From positions 17,401,314 through 17,465,313 of the forward strand of contig NC_087063.1 in NCBI RefSeq assembly GCF_963678635.1: a stretch of DNA of 64,000 nucleotides. Direction: 5' to 3'. Positions within the stretch are counted from its first letter, which is position 1, and each line of letters starts with the position of its first letter. A program made the position numbers and the translations under genes. This DNA comes from Symsagittifera roscoffensis. Lineage: Eukaryota > Xenacoelomorpha > Acoela > Convolutidae. Below are positions 1 through 12,269 of this stretch, in pieces. Below the pieces are notes generated by a model. That model was not told the origin of the DNA. It saw nothing but the letters and a program-made list of their open reading frames with translations, and did not search any database.

Positions 1-79
1 TTGGGATCATAGACCGGCAAAGAGAGCGAGGTCACTCCTCTTTCAACTAGGAAATCACTGAGTAGAGTTAGTGCCAGCA

Positions 80-757
80 CTAACTCTCGGGATTCACGTG
101 TCGTACATCAGTGGCCTTAATTATCAAAAAACACAATTTTTTCCCCGGTATTTGTGACGCAACACGGGGCAGCGCTATCATCCCTCCTACACCAGGCCTC
201 TGTTTCCACAAAAACTCGATAATCTTGTATTCTTTTTTAAATTTGGCCGCTAGTGCTGTTTTAAAACTTATATCCGCACTTATCGCTATAGCGCACGTGC
301 GTTCCGTGAGTATAAAACCATTGTCTGTCACGGCAAATTTGTTGGAATAGTGATTCGGTAGGTCAAAATGGGACTCGAAAATTCGTGGGAAAGGCGGTAT
401 TTCAGGGTTTTTGCCCTCCGTTTCTAGTTCTCCTGTCTCTCTTGCCGATTTTAATTCTTTTATGATAAAATTTTTGGAGTGGCTGAGTCCTACCCCCACT
501 CCCCGGTCAAAAATATTCAACGACGTCCCCGTAACAACTTCTATATGGATGGCTCCTACAGTCAAAAAAGTAAACAAGAATGCGCAACGTATCTGGGAAC
601 TGCGGAGAACCGTTGCATAAAAGGGTTCGAAGTAGTCTACGCTGCAGTTACTCAACGTCGCCTGGCGGTATCTTAAGCGCTCAACTGGTAGTTCAGACAT
701 TAGCAGTGTGACCGTTTTTGTCTTTCGCTTATGATAAAAACGCGGATTTAAGTTCAA
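80..757 (-). pseudogene. BEL/Pao integrase fragment
   Basis: A single open frame of 225 codons covers the core of a BEL/Pao-type integrase. Residues around 27-75 carry the family pattern VDYFEP, then a V.RSS..R stretch, then FLFTFLTVGAIHIE, which corresponds to the first catalytic Asp and the following beta strands of the DDE fold. The second catalytic region is damaged: the expected S-D-N-G motif appears only as a DRG after a shortened spacer, so the segment between the two Asp motifs is largely missing. Further on, IEFLWKQRPGVGG matches the conserved W-x-F-x-P-P-x-x-P-x-x-G-G block. The frame is open but the catalytic core is deleted, so I call it a pseudogene. It belongs with the other minus-strand pol and gag pieces at 2-7 kb. 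Identification rests on motif recognition, not a search. Confidence 0.8.
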
Positions 758-1302
758 TGTTGGGAAGTAGAGACCTGAATTTTAAGATGGCATAAACCAA
801 ATGGATGATGGAAAAAAGATAATACATAGATTGGTCTCTTATTTCAGTGCAACTGGTTTACAAATAGTTTCAATAAGGGGTGACAACCATCAAGTATGAT
901 GGGATGTTTTTATTCTGAATTCGATTTCAGAGTGACGGTTCATGCGGCTCGTGGACCGAAGAAGGTAACCAGGGCCGATAAAGGGGAGATTGCTGCAATA
1001 AAACTCAAGTTATTTACATGTTTCTCAGAATTTAGTAGTTTGAATTTGTCACGAATGCTTCTTTTTGTGAGAGCATCAAAAGTTTCATTTTTACAGTTTC
1101 GAGCTCAGAAGGTTTGACAATTCTAAGAGTTGCTCCACGGTAACGACGAAAATTGAAGTTTTACCTGAGTATGATTGCTACGGTGCTTAACAGTTTATTA
1201 AATGAGCTGCATTGAGGCCAAATAATGACAGGTTTAAATGGTGACAGGTTTGCGACAAAAATTGATGCGGTATCAGTAACAAAGTCAACGGGACCTTTGA
1301 AT
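758..1302. other. Unassigned spacer between pol fragments
   Basis: No coding motif, RNA or clear repeat was recognised. It lies between the integrase fragment and a copy of the repeat that also occurs at 3,487 and 5,154, so it is probably decayed retroelement sequence. Confidence 0.4.
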
Positions 1303-1430
1303 TGTAGTTTTTATTTCAGGTGGAAACATCATCAAGGACGACCTAATTCTCTTGTAGCGGTTTTCAGGATTGCGGAGCGGGCGATTGCATCTCTGCCAAA
1401 ATTCAGGCTTAAGATTCAGGCTTAAAATAC
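1303..1430. repeat. Diverged copy of the 160-bp GC-richer repeat
   Basis: This stretch aligns by eye with 3,487-3,645 and 5,154-5,312, sharing blocks such as GCGGAGCGGGCGATTGCATC. It lacks about 45 bases present in the other two copies and has several substitutions. It marks the left limit of a duplicated module. Confidence 0.7.
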
Positions 1431-2044
1431 GTCCTCTACAATACAAACAAGATCTCCGGACTTGAGGTCATGTTCGGCAGGTGTGTGCCACTAATGTTGT
1501 TTGTTGAGAGAATGTACTTACTCTCGTAATTACCAGACCAGATGGCGATAGAAGGTAGCGCTTGCGGCGGTCAAAGTGATCGTTAATTGCTACTGAAGGA
1601 AAACTCACGAAATGTTTTCCCACCAAGACGCTGTTATGTTCGTTTGGGTCACTGCTAACAGGTGTAAGTGACGTGCATTCAAAGACTGTTCAGCAAGGCA
1701 GAACTTTGTCTGAAGAACTTCTTCAGTCATTTTGTGAGGTGTGGATATCGAGTAGAACACTATCTTGCATTTACGTACAAGCCGTTTTTACGATCCACCA
1801 TGGTTGGGTGATGATGGAGGGTTGTACTTGCATTATATATCTTTATGTACAAGAAGGGCGAGTGCGAGGTCATTCCACCCTCGAGTGCACAGAAGAAGCT
1901 CTTTCTCTGCGCCGACGCTGTTCGTTTCATTTTCAGACCAAACAATTGATGGGGTTCCGAGCCTTTATACTCCCATTGGAACCTTTTTACTCCCATAGGA
2001 ACTTTATACTCCCATTGCGTAAGAGCTAGCGTTCCTTGGCCAAA
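1431..2044. other. Unassigned sequence with a short tandem repeat
   Basis: No gene is recognised. Around 1,965-2,022 a unit of about 20 bases centred on ACTCCCATTGGAAC occurs three times with variation. The rest is probably decayed pol sequence, because it directly follows the RT piece on the minus strand. Confidence 0.4.
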
Positions 2045-2911
2045 CAATTTCTACGTGAATGGATCTTGTGGTCCAAGTCGAGACAAACCAGAAGAGTTTT
2101 ATTGAGGGAAGATCAATGAAATTTGGATGCTCCCTTCAGGGCGGGCCGAACTTTTCCCATATTGTTGGGGTTAAACACTGTGTGGTGAGAAAGATACCCT
2201 TCCCTAACGGAACGGTTTCTGGGTTCGGCTGCAATAACTTTGGTTACACAACCTTTGTCATAATCGTCACGAAATGTTTTGCGTACGACTCTTTGAGTGT
2301 TTCATCTTTGTCTAAACGTTTTTCCAAAGACTTCGATTGGGCAGGCTCAGAGAAAAACTTGTTTGGTAAAACTGAGTTGTCTTCAACCCAGAGCATGCTA
2401 ACGGAGTATCTATGACCATCATGTATGGTAGTTGATTCGAGGACTTGATTCGCCCTATAATCAGTTGAGACCCATCATCGACTTGCTTGTAGGCACCGTA
2501 TGACTCAAGTTCATACCACGATTTGACCTGCTCTACTAAACATACGTCCCCGATTTTGCATTTGAAGCGGGTGGAGATTAGAGCATTGGAGGAAAGAAGA
2601 GGACCACTCATGACCCATCCGATGGGAAGACGAACGGCGAAAAGAGTTTTTTGACTTTTATCCTGGCCGTACTCAAGGGGACGGATATACTCATAGACAT
2701 CCTGATCCAAAATCTTTTCTGCATCCGAAAACCGGTATTCAGTGGGGTTAGCAGACTCCAAAACAGGATGCTTCTCTTGCAACTTGGACACATAGATTAT
2801 ATCTGAACCTATATTTAAATCATCTTTGACAAAAGCGCAGACAGAGAAAGATATTTCTGGATCAAGTTCAGATGTGACCGTTAAGCTCACTTGTTTTGAG
2901 GCAATTAACAC
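2045..2911 (-). pseudogene. BEL/Pao peptidase-to-RT region, copy 1
   Basis: The minus strand encodes the end of the peptidase domain and the start of the reverse transcriptase of a BEL/Pao pol. The first frame (2,911 to about 2,470) contains the hallmark L-P-I-G-W-V-M-S-G-P-L and VKSWYELESYGAYKQ blocks. The homology then continues in another frame (about 2,460 to 2,045), with SMLWVEDNSVLPN, an HHTVFNPNNMGKVR block and finally a SLNKTLLV motif, which is the RT N-terminal region up to just before the catalytic fingers. There is thus at least one frameshift plus an in-frame stop after GASKFH. No RT catalytic Asp motif follows. A related second copy lies at 3,690-4,840. Confidence 0.85.
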
Positions 2912-3486
2912 AGTGAACTGAATCCGTTTACAGTTAACTCAGTTTTGTCACTTGTCAGGTTGAGTCTTCAGGCTGAGTCACAAAACACGAGACATTAATT
3001 TCCTAAGGAGGGGTTGAAATGTATAGACTTATCATAGGCATTAGCTCTTTGACGCTCATTAATGATGTTGCACAAGATGTGAAATACCAGATCTTTGATT
3101 GTGTTTTAAGAGCAGGAAAAATTACAGTTACGGGGAGTGCAAGGCTAGTTGAGGTATTTTCTGGAGTATGGGATGGAAAATGCGCTCAGCTCCATGCAAT
3201 AACCCTTGTCTGTGCTCTTGCGTTCGGGCTCGGGTCATGTTTTTAATTTAGGGTATTTCCTAAACATGTGAACTCCGTGCAGGCATGAAAAACAAATTTT
3301 GCTCTGAGCACAGAAAATGAGTTGGTTTTTTTTCAAGATGCTACATCTCCAAAGTGGATGCTTGACTTTACATTGCAAACTCGGACTATACTGAGGATTA
3401 ATCTCAGTTTTTGATTTCGAATGCGCCGAAAAAACTTAAACTGCGGTCTCTGTTCGTGAAGAGTTTTCATTTATTTTTCTTGTTTA
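2912..3486 (-). pseudogene. Degenerate retropepsin region, copy 1
   Basis: This interval is parallel to about 4,508-5,153, where peptidase motifs are easier to read. Reading frames here are broken. It is placed as the upstream (peptidase) part of the same minus-strand pol fragment because of position and similarity to the second copy. Confidence 0.5.
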
Positions 3487-5153
3487 GTTGCAGTTTACAT
3501 TTCAAGTGGAAACATCCTCGGGCCCCAAAGGAGCGAGTAATGGAGCGAGTTTTACAAGAGGACGACTTAATTCTCCTGTAGCCGTTTTCAGGATTGCAGA
3601 GCGGGCGATCGCATCTTTGCCGAAAGTCAGGCTTAATATACGTGCTAGGGGGTATCATTTGCGGGGCTACTTTCCGCTACATCCCAAACAAGTCGGGACC
3701 AACCAGAAGAGCTTTATTGAGGGAACATCCATGAAAATTGGTTGCTCCAATTAGGGTGCGCCAAATTTTCACGACTTCTTGGGGTTAACCACTGGGTGGT
3801 GAGGAAGAACCATTCCCTCATGGAACGGTTTCTGGTGTCGTGGGCACTAACTTTGAACACATACCCTCGGTCTTAATCGTCACGAATTGTTTTTCTGTGC
3901 GACTCTTTGAGTGTTTCATCTTTGTCTAAACGTTTTTCCAAATACTTCAATTGGGCAGGCTCAGAGAAAAAATTGTTTGGTGAATATGAGTTGTCTTCAG
4001 CCCAGAGCATGCTAACGGAGTATCTTTGACCATCGTGTATGTTAATTGCTTCAAGGACTTGTTTCGCCCTGAAATCAGCTGAGGACCTAGCATCTAATTG
4101 CTTGTAGGTACCGTATGATTCAATTCCATACCAAAACTTGTCCTGTCCTACCTAACAAACGTCGTCGATATTGCATTTTAAGCATTTGGAGATAAGAGCA
4201 CTGGAGGAAAGAAAGAGACCAAGTAAAACCCATCTGATGGGAAACCGAGCGGCGAAAGGCTTTTTGACTTTTCTGGCAGTACGTAAGGGGGAAGGATATA
4301 CTCATAGATATATTAACCTAAAAGCTTTTTTACATCCAGATATCGATCCAGATATCGGTGATTGGCGGGTTAACAGCTTCCAAGTGAGGATACTTGCAAC
4401 TTGGAAACAATGATTATATCTGAACCTATAATAACGTCATTTTTGACATATGCTTAAACAGAAAAAAATGTGTCTGAAGTAAATTCAGATCAGACCGTTA
4501 AGTCCACCTATTCTGAGGCAACACCCTCGGTGGAATTGAATCCATTTACAGTTATTTCAATTATGTCGCCTGTCAGGTTAAGTCTCCCTGCGATATCAGA
4601 TGGCAAATAAGAATGACTGCACATAACACGAGACATTAGTTCATCAGCACGGGTTGAAATATATAGACTTATGATAGGCATTAGGTCTTTGACGCACATT
4701 AATGATGTTACACAAGTGAAATGTTGTGAGTTCAGCTTTGATTGTGTTCTAACTGCAGGTTTATTAACCTTTACGGCGAGTGCAGTTCCAGATGAGTATT
4801 TTCTGAAGTATGGGCTGGAAAGATGCGCTCAGCTCTATGCAATAACACCTTGTGTGTGCTCTTGCATTCGAGTTTGAGACATGTTTTTGGCTTTGGGCAT
4901 TTCCTAAAAATGTTATTTCGTTGAAGACAAGAAAAAGAAAGCTTGCTCTCCGCGCAGAAATTTGCGCGTTGAGTTGGCGTTGGCGTTTGTTGTTTTTTTT
5001 GAAGACGCTACATCTCCGAGGTGGATGCTTGCCTTTACAGTGCAAACAGGGACTATACTGAGGATTTATCTCAGTTTTTGATTTCGGATGCGCCGAAAAA
5101 ACTTAAACTGCGGTCTCTGTTCGTGAAGAGTTTTCATTTAATTTTCTTGTTTG
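3487..5153. repeat. 1,667-bp duplicated pol module
   Basis: The module starts with TTGCAGTTTACATTTCAAGT at 3,487, and the same start recurs at 5,154, giving a period of 1,667 bp. It repeats the order seen from 1,303 to 3,486: the 160-bp repeat, then RT start, then peptidase on the minus strand. This is a tandem duplication of a retroelement fragment rather than independent insertions. Confidence 0.75.
3690..4840 (-). pseudogene. BEL/Pao peptidase-to-RT region, copy 2
   Basis: This is a diverged copy of 2,045-3,250. The best-preserved part (4,699 to 4,508) has the peptidase block SYLPSDIAGRLNLTGD followed by ITVNGFNSTE, which matches the region after the catalytic D-S/T-G of DUF1758-type retropepsins. 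The catalytic triplet itself is not preserved in a clean frame. The rest is broken by many frameshifts, and the equivalent of SMLWVEDNS is recognisable only at nucleotide level near 4,000-4,040. Confidence 0.75.
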
Positions 5154-5340
5154 GTTGCAGTTTACATTTCAAGTGGAAACATCCTCGGGCCCCAAAGGAG
5201 CGAGTAATGGAGCGAGTTTTACAAGAGGACGACTTAATTCTCCTGTAGCCGTTTTCAGGATTGCAGAGCGGGCGATCGCATCTTTGCCGAAACTCAGGCT
5301 TAATATACGTGCTATGGGGTATCATTTGCGGGGCTACTTT
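5154..5340. repeat. Third copy of the 160-bp repeat
   Basis: Nearly identical to 3,487-3,670, including the run ATCCTCGGGCCCCAAAGGAG. The match ends near 5,350, directly next to the gag remnant, so the duplication junction lies at about 5,350. Confidence 0.8.
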
Positions 5341-5357
5341 CCGCTACATCCCAGTTT

Positions 5358-7020
5358 TTATTTGCGGATTTGCGGAAAAAAATTGGCAATCACTGTTACT
5401 GAAGAGTTATCATCCGGTTTATGAGAGAGTATGATGCATTCATGAGCTTCGGCATTGTCTTCAAGCCAATCGTTGAATTCTACTAAAAATGGAGCGTTCA
5501 GATTTTGCTCAACCGTGTGGAGAAACCAAAACTTTTTCATATTGGGTGGAAGACTCTCGTTGGCTTTATCAAAAAGTGTTCCAGCTTACGACAAAGGTTG
5601 GAAGACACCAGCCATGCTTGATAACTTGGATGCAAAACTTATAATGGTGTAGGAATTATGCATCTCAACGGGCGGTGTTTTGTTAAAATTATCCAGATAT
5701 GCACAGACGACTAGTTGTGGTTGATCAAATTTTCGCTCATCTTTCATCAAAAAATTCTTGTTTGTTGCCCCGCTGTATGGAAACTGCGCTAAAGTCTCAG
5801 GTATATTCCACAGCACTTCAAAACTGCCCAATCCATTCTTACCAATGAAGCGGGTCACCGTTGTATTTGGCAAGTTTCCATTGCGGTAATGAGTTTTTTT
5901 GAGTAACGGTGAGGACGTCTTTTAAATCCTGTACGATTATCGGACCAGACGATGATTGATACGAGTAAGAAGCAAAGTGATGCGGCTGCGGTATTATTGA
6001 TGATACAAATGACGGCGCGCTAAACGCATAAGGAACTGCTTGTGGCAAGGATTGTGCTGGTTTGCCTTGTATTTGTGGGTTGTAGTAAACAGGTCCACCA
6101 GCGTTGTGTGAATAATTTGAAGCGGATGGCTGCATTATTGGTGTGAAGGATGCAAAAAGTCCCAACTGGGGACGAATAAAAAGGATTGTACCGATGCGTT
6201 GCATGTTGGTTGAGCAAGACTTGAAAGCTGAAGGATGGTTGAAGTTACATTCAACTGTCTGAGATGGCATATACACAGGTGCATTTACTGGAGCTGTCAT
6301 AGGCGAAGCTTTCAATGATATTCCTGCATTTGATGAAACAAAAGTTTTTGAAGCGAGCGGGAGAGCTGGCGGTAGTTGTGATGGAAGCGGATCTCCAGAA
6401 AAGTGGGCGATGAGGGGTTAGGATGTGACGTGAGTGCAACTGTTGTGTCAAAACATGTCGGAAGAAAGAGTGAAGTACTTTTTACTTCCGGATAAATTGC
6501 GACCGGTAAGGTAGATGATTCAACACATTGACATTGTAGTGTGGCCGTAAACCGTTTTGAGGAGCAATTTCTATGCCAGTCATTGCTTGAGATGAAAGAT
6601 TCTCGTTGGCGACATCCACCCATATTTCCAGCCTGAGAGGAAACCATGATAGTGATGCTTGATATCGAATTTTTTTTCTTGTCCAGATCAATCTCCGATT
6701 CGTTGTCTCTTAGCTCAGTGTCGACTACTCTAGCATCATTCAACTTCCTTTGAGTGTCTTTGAGAATTTTTTCTAAATTCAACACGTTAATTACAGCCTA
6801 GTTTTTCCAATTTCAACAAATAGCAGCCTCGTTCTTCTTTTCAATTTCCTCGCGACGCAGTTTTGTTTTTTCTAATTCCCGACTGCGTTGACTTGAGGTC
6901 ATTGAAGCAGTTTTAGAGTGTGTTAAATTGTAACAGCTTGATCTGCATAAAATGGAAGAAGGTCTCCATGTTTGAGTTGCAAAGATTTCTCATGTCCAGA
7001 ATCTAAACGCAAAGTTACAA
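5358..7020 (-). pseudogene. BEL/Pao gag polyprotein remnant
   Basis: The minus strand from about 7,020 to 5,358 is a decayed gag. The N-terminus (about 7,000-6,700) resembles the charged coiled-coil region encoded at 13,875 and 16,357, with the same motif of Ser/Arg-rich start and R-E-L-E-K/I-A-K-L-R-R-(D/E)-E-I-E. A Pro/Ser/Tyr/Gln-rich linker (6,315-5,950) follows, then LPQWKLAKYNGDPLHW, the classic entry to the DUF1759 capsid-like domain. Pieces of that domain continue at 5,700-5,586 (YLDNFNKTPPVEMHNSYTII) and 5,540-5,358 (FLVEFNDWLEDNAEAHE). The homology passes through at least four frames, so no intact protein is possible. It is the 5' part of the element whose pol pieces lie at 80-4,840. 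Confidence 0.8.
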
Positions 7021-7463
7021 CCGACTTTACGTGTTTCTGTTTTCCAATTTTTTTTAATTCCGGATTTTTTCTGGATTTTTTTTATTAACCAGTGCCTACT
7101 TTTCGTGTGTGCTGTCAGACACATCAAACATCCTTGTTTTCACATCAAATATCAACACCAGCACAATAGATTATGAAGTATTATCACAAAGTCGGATAAA
7201 TTTACCAAAATTGAACTATAGCACTGGAAGTCGTAAGGAAAAATTGAGTTTGCGATCAATTTTCAATTTTACAGTCGCACTATTTTTTCAGAGGTTGTTC
7301 ATCAAAAATTGCCTTTCTGACAGCTCTCCATACTTCCAGGTGTCTGAGTAAACAATAAGAGTTGGGACTGCTCAGCTGCCATCTGAATTGGTGTGGTATG
7401 CTCAGGTTTGTAGGCACTTGTAGGCAGTTGTTAGCTGGGTAAAAAAAATCGGAAGTTTTTTTG
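7021..7463. repeat. Gag-upstream module U
   Basis: This block reads TGTGCTGTCAGACACATCAA near its left side and TAGGCACTTGTAGGCAGTTG near its right. The same block occurs at 17,830-18,235 and 20,058-20,463 in this orientation, and at about 13,370-13,860 and 15,855-16,340 in the opposite orientation. Relative to the gag start (7,020 here, 13,875 and 16,357 in the others) it always sits immediately upstream in the same sense, so it probably represents leader or LTR sequence of the BEL/Pao element. No LTR ends or primer-binding site could be fixed. Confidence 0.65.
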
Positions 7464-8957
7464 GATGGTAAGTTTCAGATGATAAGTTTACTTTAAATTT
7501 CACTGGCTTAAGCTTTTTATCTTGAAAAAAAAAACACTTTTTCTCTTGAAAAAATGAAAAAAACTTTGTAGGCACTTGTAGGCAGTTGTCAGTTGGGTAA
7601 GACCACGCACAACTTTTAGTGCCCACACAACGCCTGGTTAGGCCTCCAATTTACTCGCTACCCGAGAATAGTCCTCCGACTTTCTCGCGTTTTCTGTTAA
7701 AAGAACTCCGTAGTTCGGCTGAATTGTCAGTATCAGAAGAGTGAGCAGAGGTGGGAAGATCCCGGCGGTCCCCCAAGTTTTAGGATAATTCAAAGATTTC
7801 CGGGAATGCTGGCTTTATATTAAGATAGAGAACAGATTTCCCATGTTTTAAGATAGGTTAAAGGTTTCGCCGAAGCTTTGAGATGGTAAGATGGCAAGTT
7901 TCAAAAAATTTTTGGCGTATCGAAACTTTTCGGATTTCCAGTTTGTCGAAACATGAGTTTCTTAGCTGACTGCTACAATTTGAGAAATGTAAGGGCTATC
8001 AGTTCTTGCAAAATTTCGGTATGGTAAGTTTCAGATGGCAAGTTTCAGAAAATTTAAAGTTATTTTTTATTTTATTTGCAAATACTTTGAAAAATTAAAA
8101 AAAAAAGAATTTTTTTTGGATGATAAGTTTCAGAACAATTTTTGAAAACCTTTTAAATACTACTTGCAAATGCATTTACATCTTGAGAAAACATTTGTTT
8201 TTGAAAAATTGGAAAAAAAACTAGGATGGTAAGCTTCAGATGGTGAGTTTCGACAAAAATGAAGTTTCGATTTAGAGTATGGGGCCACAATTTTTTCTTA
8301 TCATACAACATTTATTTAAAAAAATCTATTAATACCTATTTCATCTTATGTATTTTTATTTTTTTACTTAGCGGAAATTTGACAGCTGCTTATGGTTGAT
8401 TTTTTTGAATCCCACTTAACCTTTTACTCCAAAGGTTATCTGAAGAAACGATGACAGCTCCATTGTAATAATTACTTTTATGACGTTTTTATAAATATTT
8501 TTTTTTCGTATAATTATCCCACGATTATTTGACAAATGCAAAATTGGTTTTCCACACGGGTTTGTCGAGGCGTGAATTCGTTTCATGAGATATTAAAATA
8601 AAATTGTCTTCAATCAAAACTGCCGGTAACTAAGTTATAAATATGCAAAAAAACTAAGTTGTGGCCAATGAGAGGTTTTTATAAAATTCTCATTTTTACC
8701 TCAACATGTTTATTTGATTCTTGCTACGACTGATTTCAATTCTGTTTTATCATTTTGACTTTAAATTTAAAATTCTTTTAAGTTTTTGAAATTTTCAAAA
8801 AAATATCATCCAAATTTTTCATTTGCTTTGCCCTGGAAAAAATTTACACTGACAAAGGTATAGTATCGTAAATCCTTTTGTGTCTGATTTTTTTGTTGTT
8901 TTTTAATTTTTCTGGAGTTCTCGGAATAAACTTTCAGAAAGATTATACAATTTACCA
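7464..8957. repeat. 1.49-kb tandem unit, copy 1 of 3
   Basis: Unit boundaries are set by GATGGTAAGTTTCAGATG at 7,464, 8,958 and 10,449. The units are very similar, with scattered substitutions and length changes in A/T runs. Open frames in them (for example 7,402-7,626 minus) cross poly-A tracts and show no known domain. Within each unit the GATGGTAAGTTTCAGATG-type motif recurs at two more sites (8,021 and 8,225 here). Confidence 0.9.
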
Positions 8958-10448
8958 GATGGTAAGTTTCAGATGATAAGTTTACTTTAAATTTCACTGG
9001 CTTAAGCTTTTTATCTTGAAAAAAAAAACACTTTTTCTCTTGAAAAAATGAAAAAAACTTTGTAGGCACTTGTAGGCAGTTGTCAGCTGGGTAAGACCAC
9101 GCACAACTTTTAGTGCCCACACAACGCCTGGTTAGGCATCCGATTTACTCGCTACCCGAGAAAAGTCCTCCGACTTTCTCGCGTTTCCTGTTAAAAGAAC
9201 TCCGTAGTTCGGCTGAATTGTCAGTATCAGAAGAGTGAGCAGAGGTGGGAAGATCCCGGCGGTCCCCCAAGTTTTAGGATAATTCAAAGATTTCCGGGAA
9301 TGCTGGCTTTATATTAAGATAGAGAACAGATTTCCCATGTTTTAAGATAGGTTAAAGGTTTCGCCGAAGCTTTGAGATGGTAAGATGGCAAGTTTCAAAA
9401 AATTTTTGGCGTGTCGAAACTTTTCGGATTTCCAGTTTGTCGAAACATGAGTTTCTAAGCTGACTGCTACAATTTGAGAAATGTAAGGGCTATCAGTTCT
9501 TGCAAAATTTCGGTATGGTAAGTTTCAGATGGCAAGTTTCAGAAAATTTTAAGTTTTTTTTTATTTTATTTGCAAATACTTTGAAAAATTTAAAAAAAAA
9601 GAATTTTTTTGGATGATAAGTTTCAGAACAATTTTTGAAAACCTTTTAAATACTACTTGCAAATGCATTTACATCTTGAGAAAACATTTGTTTTTGAAAA
9701 ATTGGAAAAAAACTAGGATGGTAAGCTTCAGATGGTGAGTTTCGACAAAAATGAAGTTTCGATTTAGAGTATGGGGCCACAATTTTTTCTTATCATACAA
9801 CATTTATTTAAAAAAATCTATTAATACCTATTTCATCTTATGTATTTTTATTTTTTTACTTAGCGGAAATTTGACAGCTGCTTATGGTTGATTTTTTTGA
9901 ATCCCACTTAACCTTTTACTCCAAAGGTTATCTGAAGAAACGATGACAGCTCCATTGTAATAATTACTTTTATGAGGTTTTTATAAATATTTTTTTTTCG
10001 TATAATTATCCCACGATTATTTGACAAATGCAAAATTGGTTTTCCACACGGGTTTGTCGAGGCGTGAATTCGTTTCATGAGATATTAAAATAAAATTGTC
10101 TTCAATCAAAACTGCCGGTAACTAAGTTATAAATATGCAAAAAAACTAAGTTGTGGCCAATGAGAGGTTTTTATAAAATTCTCATTTTTACCTCAACATG
10201 TTTATTTGATTCTTACTACGACTGATTTCAATTCTGTTTTATCATTTTGACTTTAAATTTAAAATTCTTTTAAGTTTTTGAAATTTTCAAAAAAATATCA
10301 TCCAAATTTTTCATTTGCTTTGCCCTGGAAAAAATTTACACTGACAAAGGTATAGTATCGTAAATCCTTTTGTGTCTGATTTTTTTTTGTTTTTTAACTT
10401 TTCTGGAGTTCTCGGAATAAACTTTCAGAAAGATTATACAATTTACCA
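8958..10448. repeat. 1.49-kb tandem unit, copy 2 of 3
   Basis: Same unit as 7,464-8,957, about 1,491 bp long. Internal motif sites lie at 9,515 and 9,718. No coding function is recognised. Confidence 0.9.
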
Positions 10449-11940
10449 GATGGTAAGTTTCAGATGATAAGTTTACTTTAAATTTCACTGGCTTAAGCTT
10501 TTTATCTTGAAAAAAAAAACACTTTTTCTCTTGAAAAAATGAAAAAAACTTTGTAGGCACTTGTAGGCAGTTGTCAGCTGGGTAAGACCACGCACAACTT
10601 TTAGTGCCCACACAACGCCTGGTTAGGCATCCGATTTACTCGCTACCCGAGAATAGTCCTCCGACATTCTCGCATTTCCTGTTAAAAGAACTCCGTAGTT
10701 CAGCTGAATTGTCAGTATCAGAAGAGTGAGCAGAAGTGGGAAGATCCCGGCGGTCCCCCAAGTTTTAGGATAATTCAAAGATTTCCGGGAATGCTGGCTT
10801 TATATTAAGATAGAGAACAGATTTCCCATGTTTTAAGATAGGTTAAAGGTTTCGCCGAAGCTTTGAGATGGTAAGATGGCAAGTTTCAAAAAAATTTTGG
10901 CGTGTCGAAACTTTTCGGATTTCCAGTTTGTCGAAACATGAGTTTCTTAGCTGACTGCTACAATTTGAGATATGTAAGGGCTATCAGTTCTTGCAAAATT
11001 TCGGTATGGTAAGTTTCAGATGGCAAGTTTCAGAAAATTTTAAGTTTTTTTTTATTTTATTTGCAAATACTTTGAAAAATTGAAAAAAAAGAATTTTTTT
11101 GGATGATAAGTTTCAGAACAATTTTTGAAAACCTTTTAAATACTACTTGCAAATGCATTTACATCTTGAGAAAACATTTGTTTTTGAAAAATTGGAAAAA
11201 AACTAGGATGGTAAGCTTCAGATGGTGAGTTTCGACAAAAATGAAGTTTCGATTTAGAGTATGGGGCCACAATTTTTTCTTATCATACAACATTTATTAA
11301 AAAAAATCTATTAATACCTATTTCATCTTATGTATTTTTAATTTTTTATTTAGCGGAATTTTGACAGCTGCTTAGGGTTGATTTTTTTGTATCCCACTTT
11401 ACCTTTTACTCCAAAGGTTATCTGAAGAAACGATGACAGCTCCATTGTAATAATTACTTTTATGACGTTTTTATAAATATTTTTTTTTCGTATAATTATC
11501 CCACGATTATTTGACAAATGCAAAATTGGTTTTCCACACGGGTTTGTCGAGGCGTGAATTCGTTTCATGAGATATTAAAATAAAATTGTCTTCAATCAAA
11601 ACTGCCGATAACTAAGTTATAAATATGCAAAAAAACTAAGTTGTGGCCAATGAGAGGTTTTTATAAAATTCTCATTTTTACCTCAACATGTTTATTTGAT
11701 TCTTGCTACGACTGATTTCAATTCTGTTTTATCATTTTGACTTTAAATTTAAAATTCTTTTAAGTTTTTGAAATTTTCAAAAAAATATCATCCAAATTTT
11801 TCATTTGCTTTGCCCTGGAAAAAAATTACACTGACAAAGGTATAGTATCGTAAATCCTTTTGTGTCTGATTTTTTTTTTGTTTTTTAACTTTTCTGGAGT
11901 TCTCGGAATAAACTTTCAGAAAGATTATACAATTTACCAG
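10449..11940. repeat. 1.49-kb tandem unit, copy 3 of 3
   Basis: Third copy. It ends at the sequence ATTATACAATTTACCAG, after which a different continuation (ATATTGGTTGCAATATTC) replaces the expected GATGGTAAG start of a further unit. Its last 150 bases overlap the beginning of the 2.48-kb units. Confidence 0.9.
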
Positions 11941-12269
11941 ATATTGGTTGCAATATTCATAAATTTATCTATTCTATCCTTAATTCTTTTAATTGGGGGA
12001 CTACATCATCCATATACCATCATCAATTTTTGCGTAAATCACCAAAAAACTAGTTTCTAAAATACTTTTTGAAAAAAAAATAAGGGAAATAAAAAAATTT
12101 AAACTCCATAAAAGAATAAACAATTCAATGCATCGTATAGAAATGAACTGGAAATTTTACATTTACAAATAAAAACAACATTTTTACATGAAACTACTTA
12201 TCAAACTTAAAACATGCACATCATGAATATTGTTCAAGTTCTTCTGAAAGACTTTAAAAAGGAGAATAG

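Noticed and set aside
111-350. Plus-strand ORF over the integrase fragment
   Set aside because: It is the antisense shadow of the integrase frame, with no motif of its own.
7109-7351. 80-codon frame conserved in three module U copies (also 17,879 and 20,107)
   Set aside because: The copies are near-identical because of recent duplication, and the inverted relatives do not keep the frame, so conservation is not evidence of coding.
7464-11940. Ribosomal RNA gene repeat as an explanation for the kilobase-scale tandem units
   Set aside because: The units are very AT-rich with no conserved rRNA core sequences.
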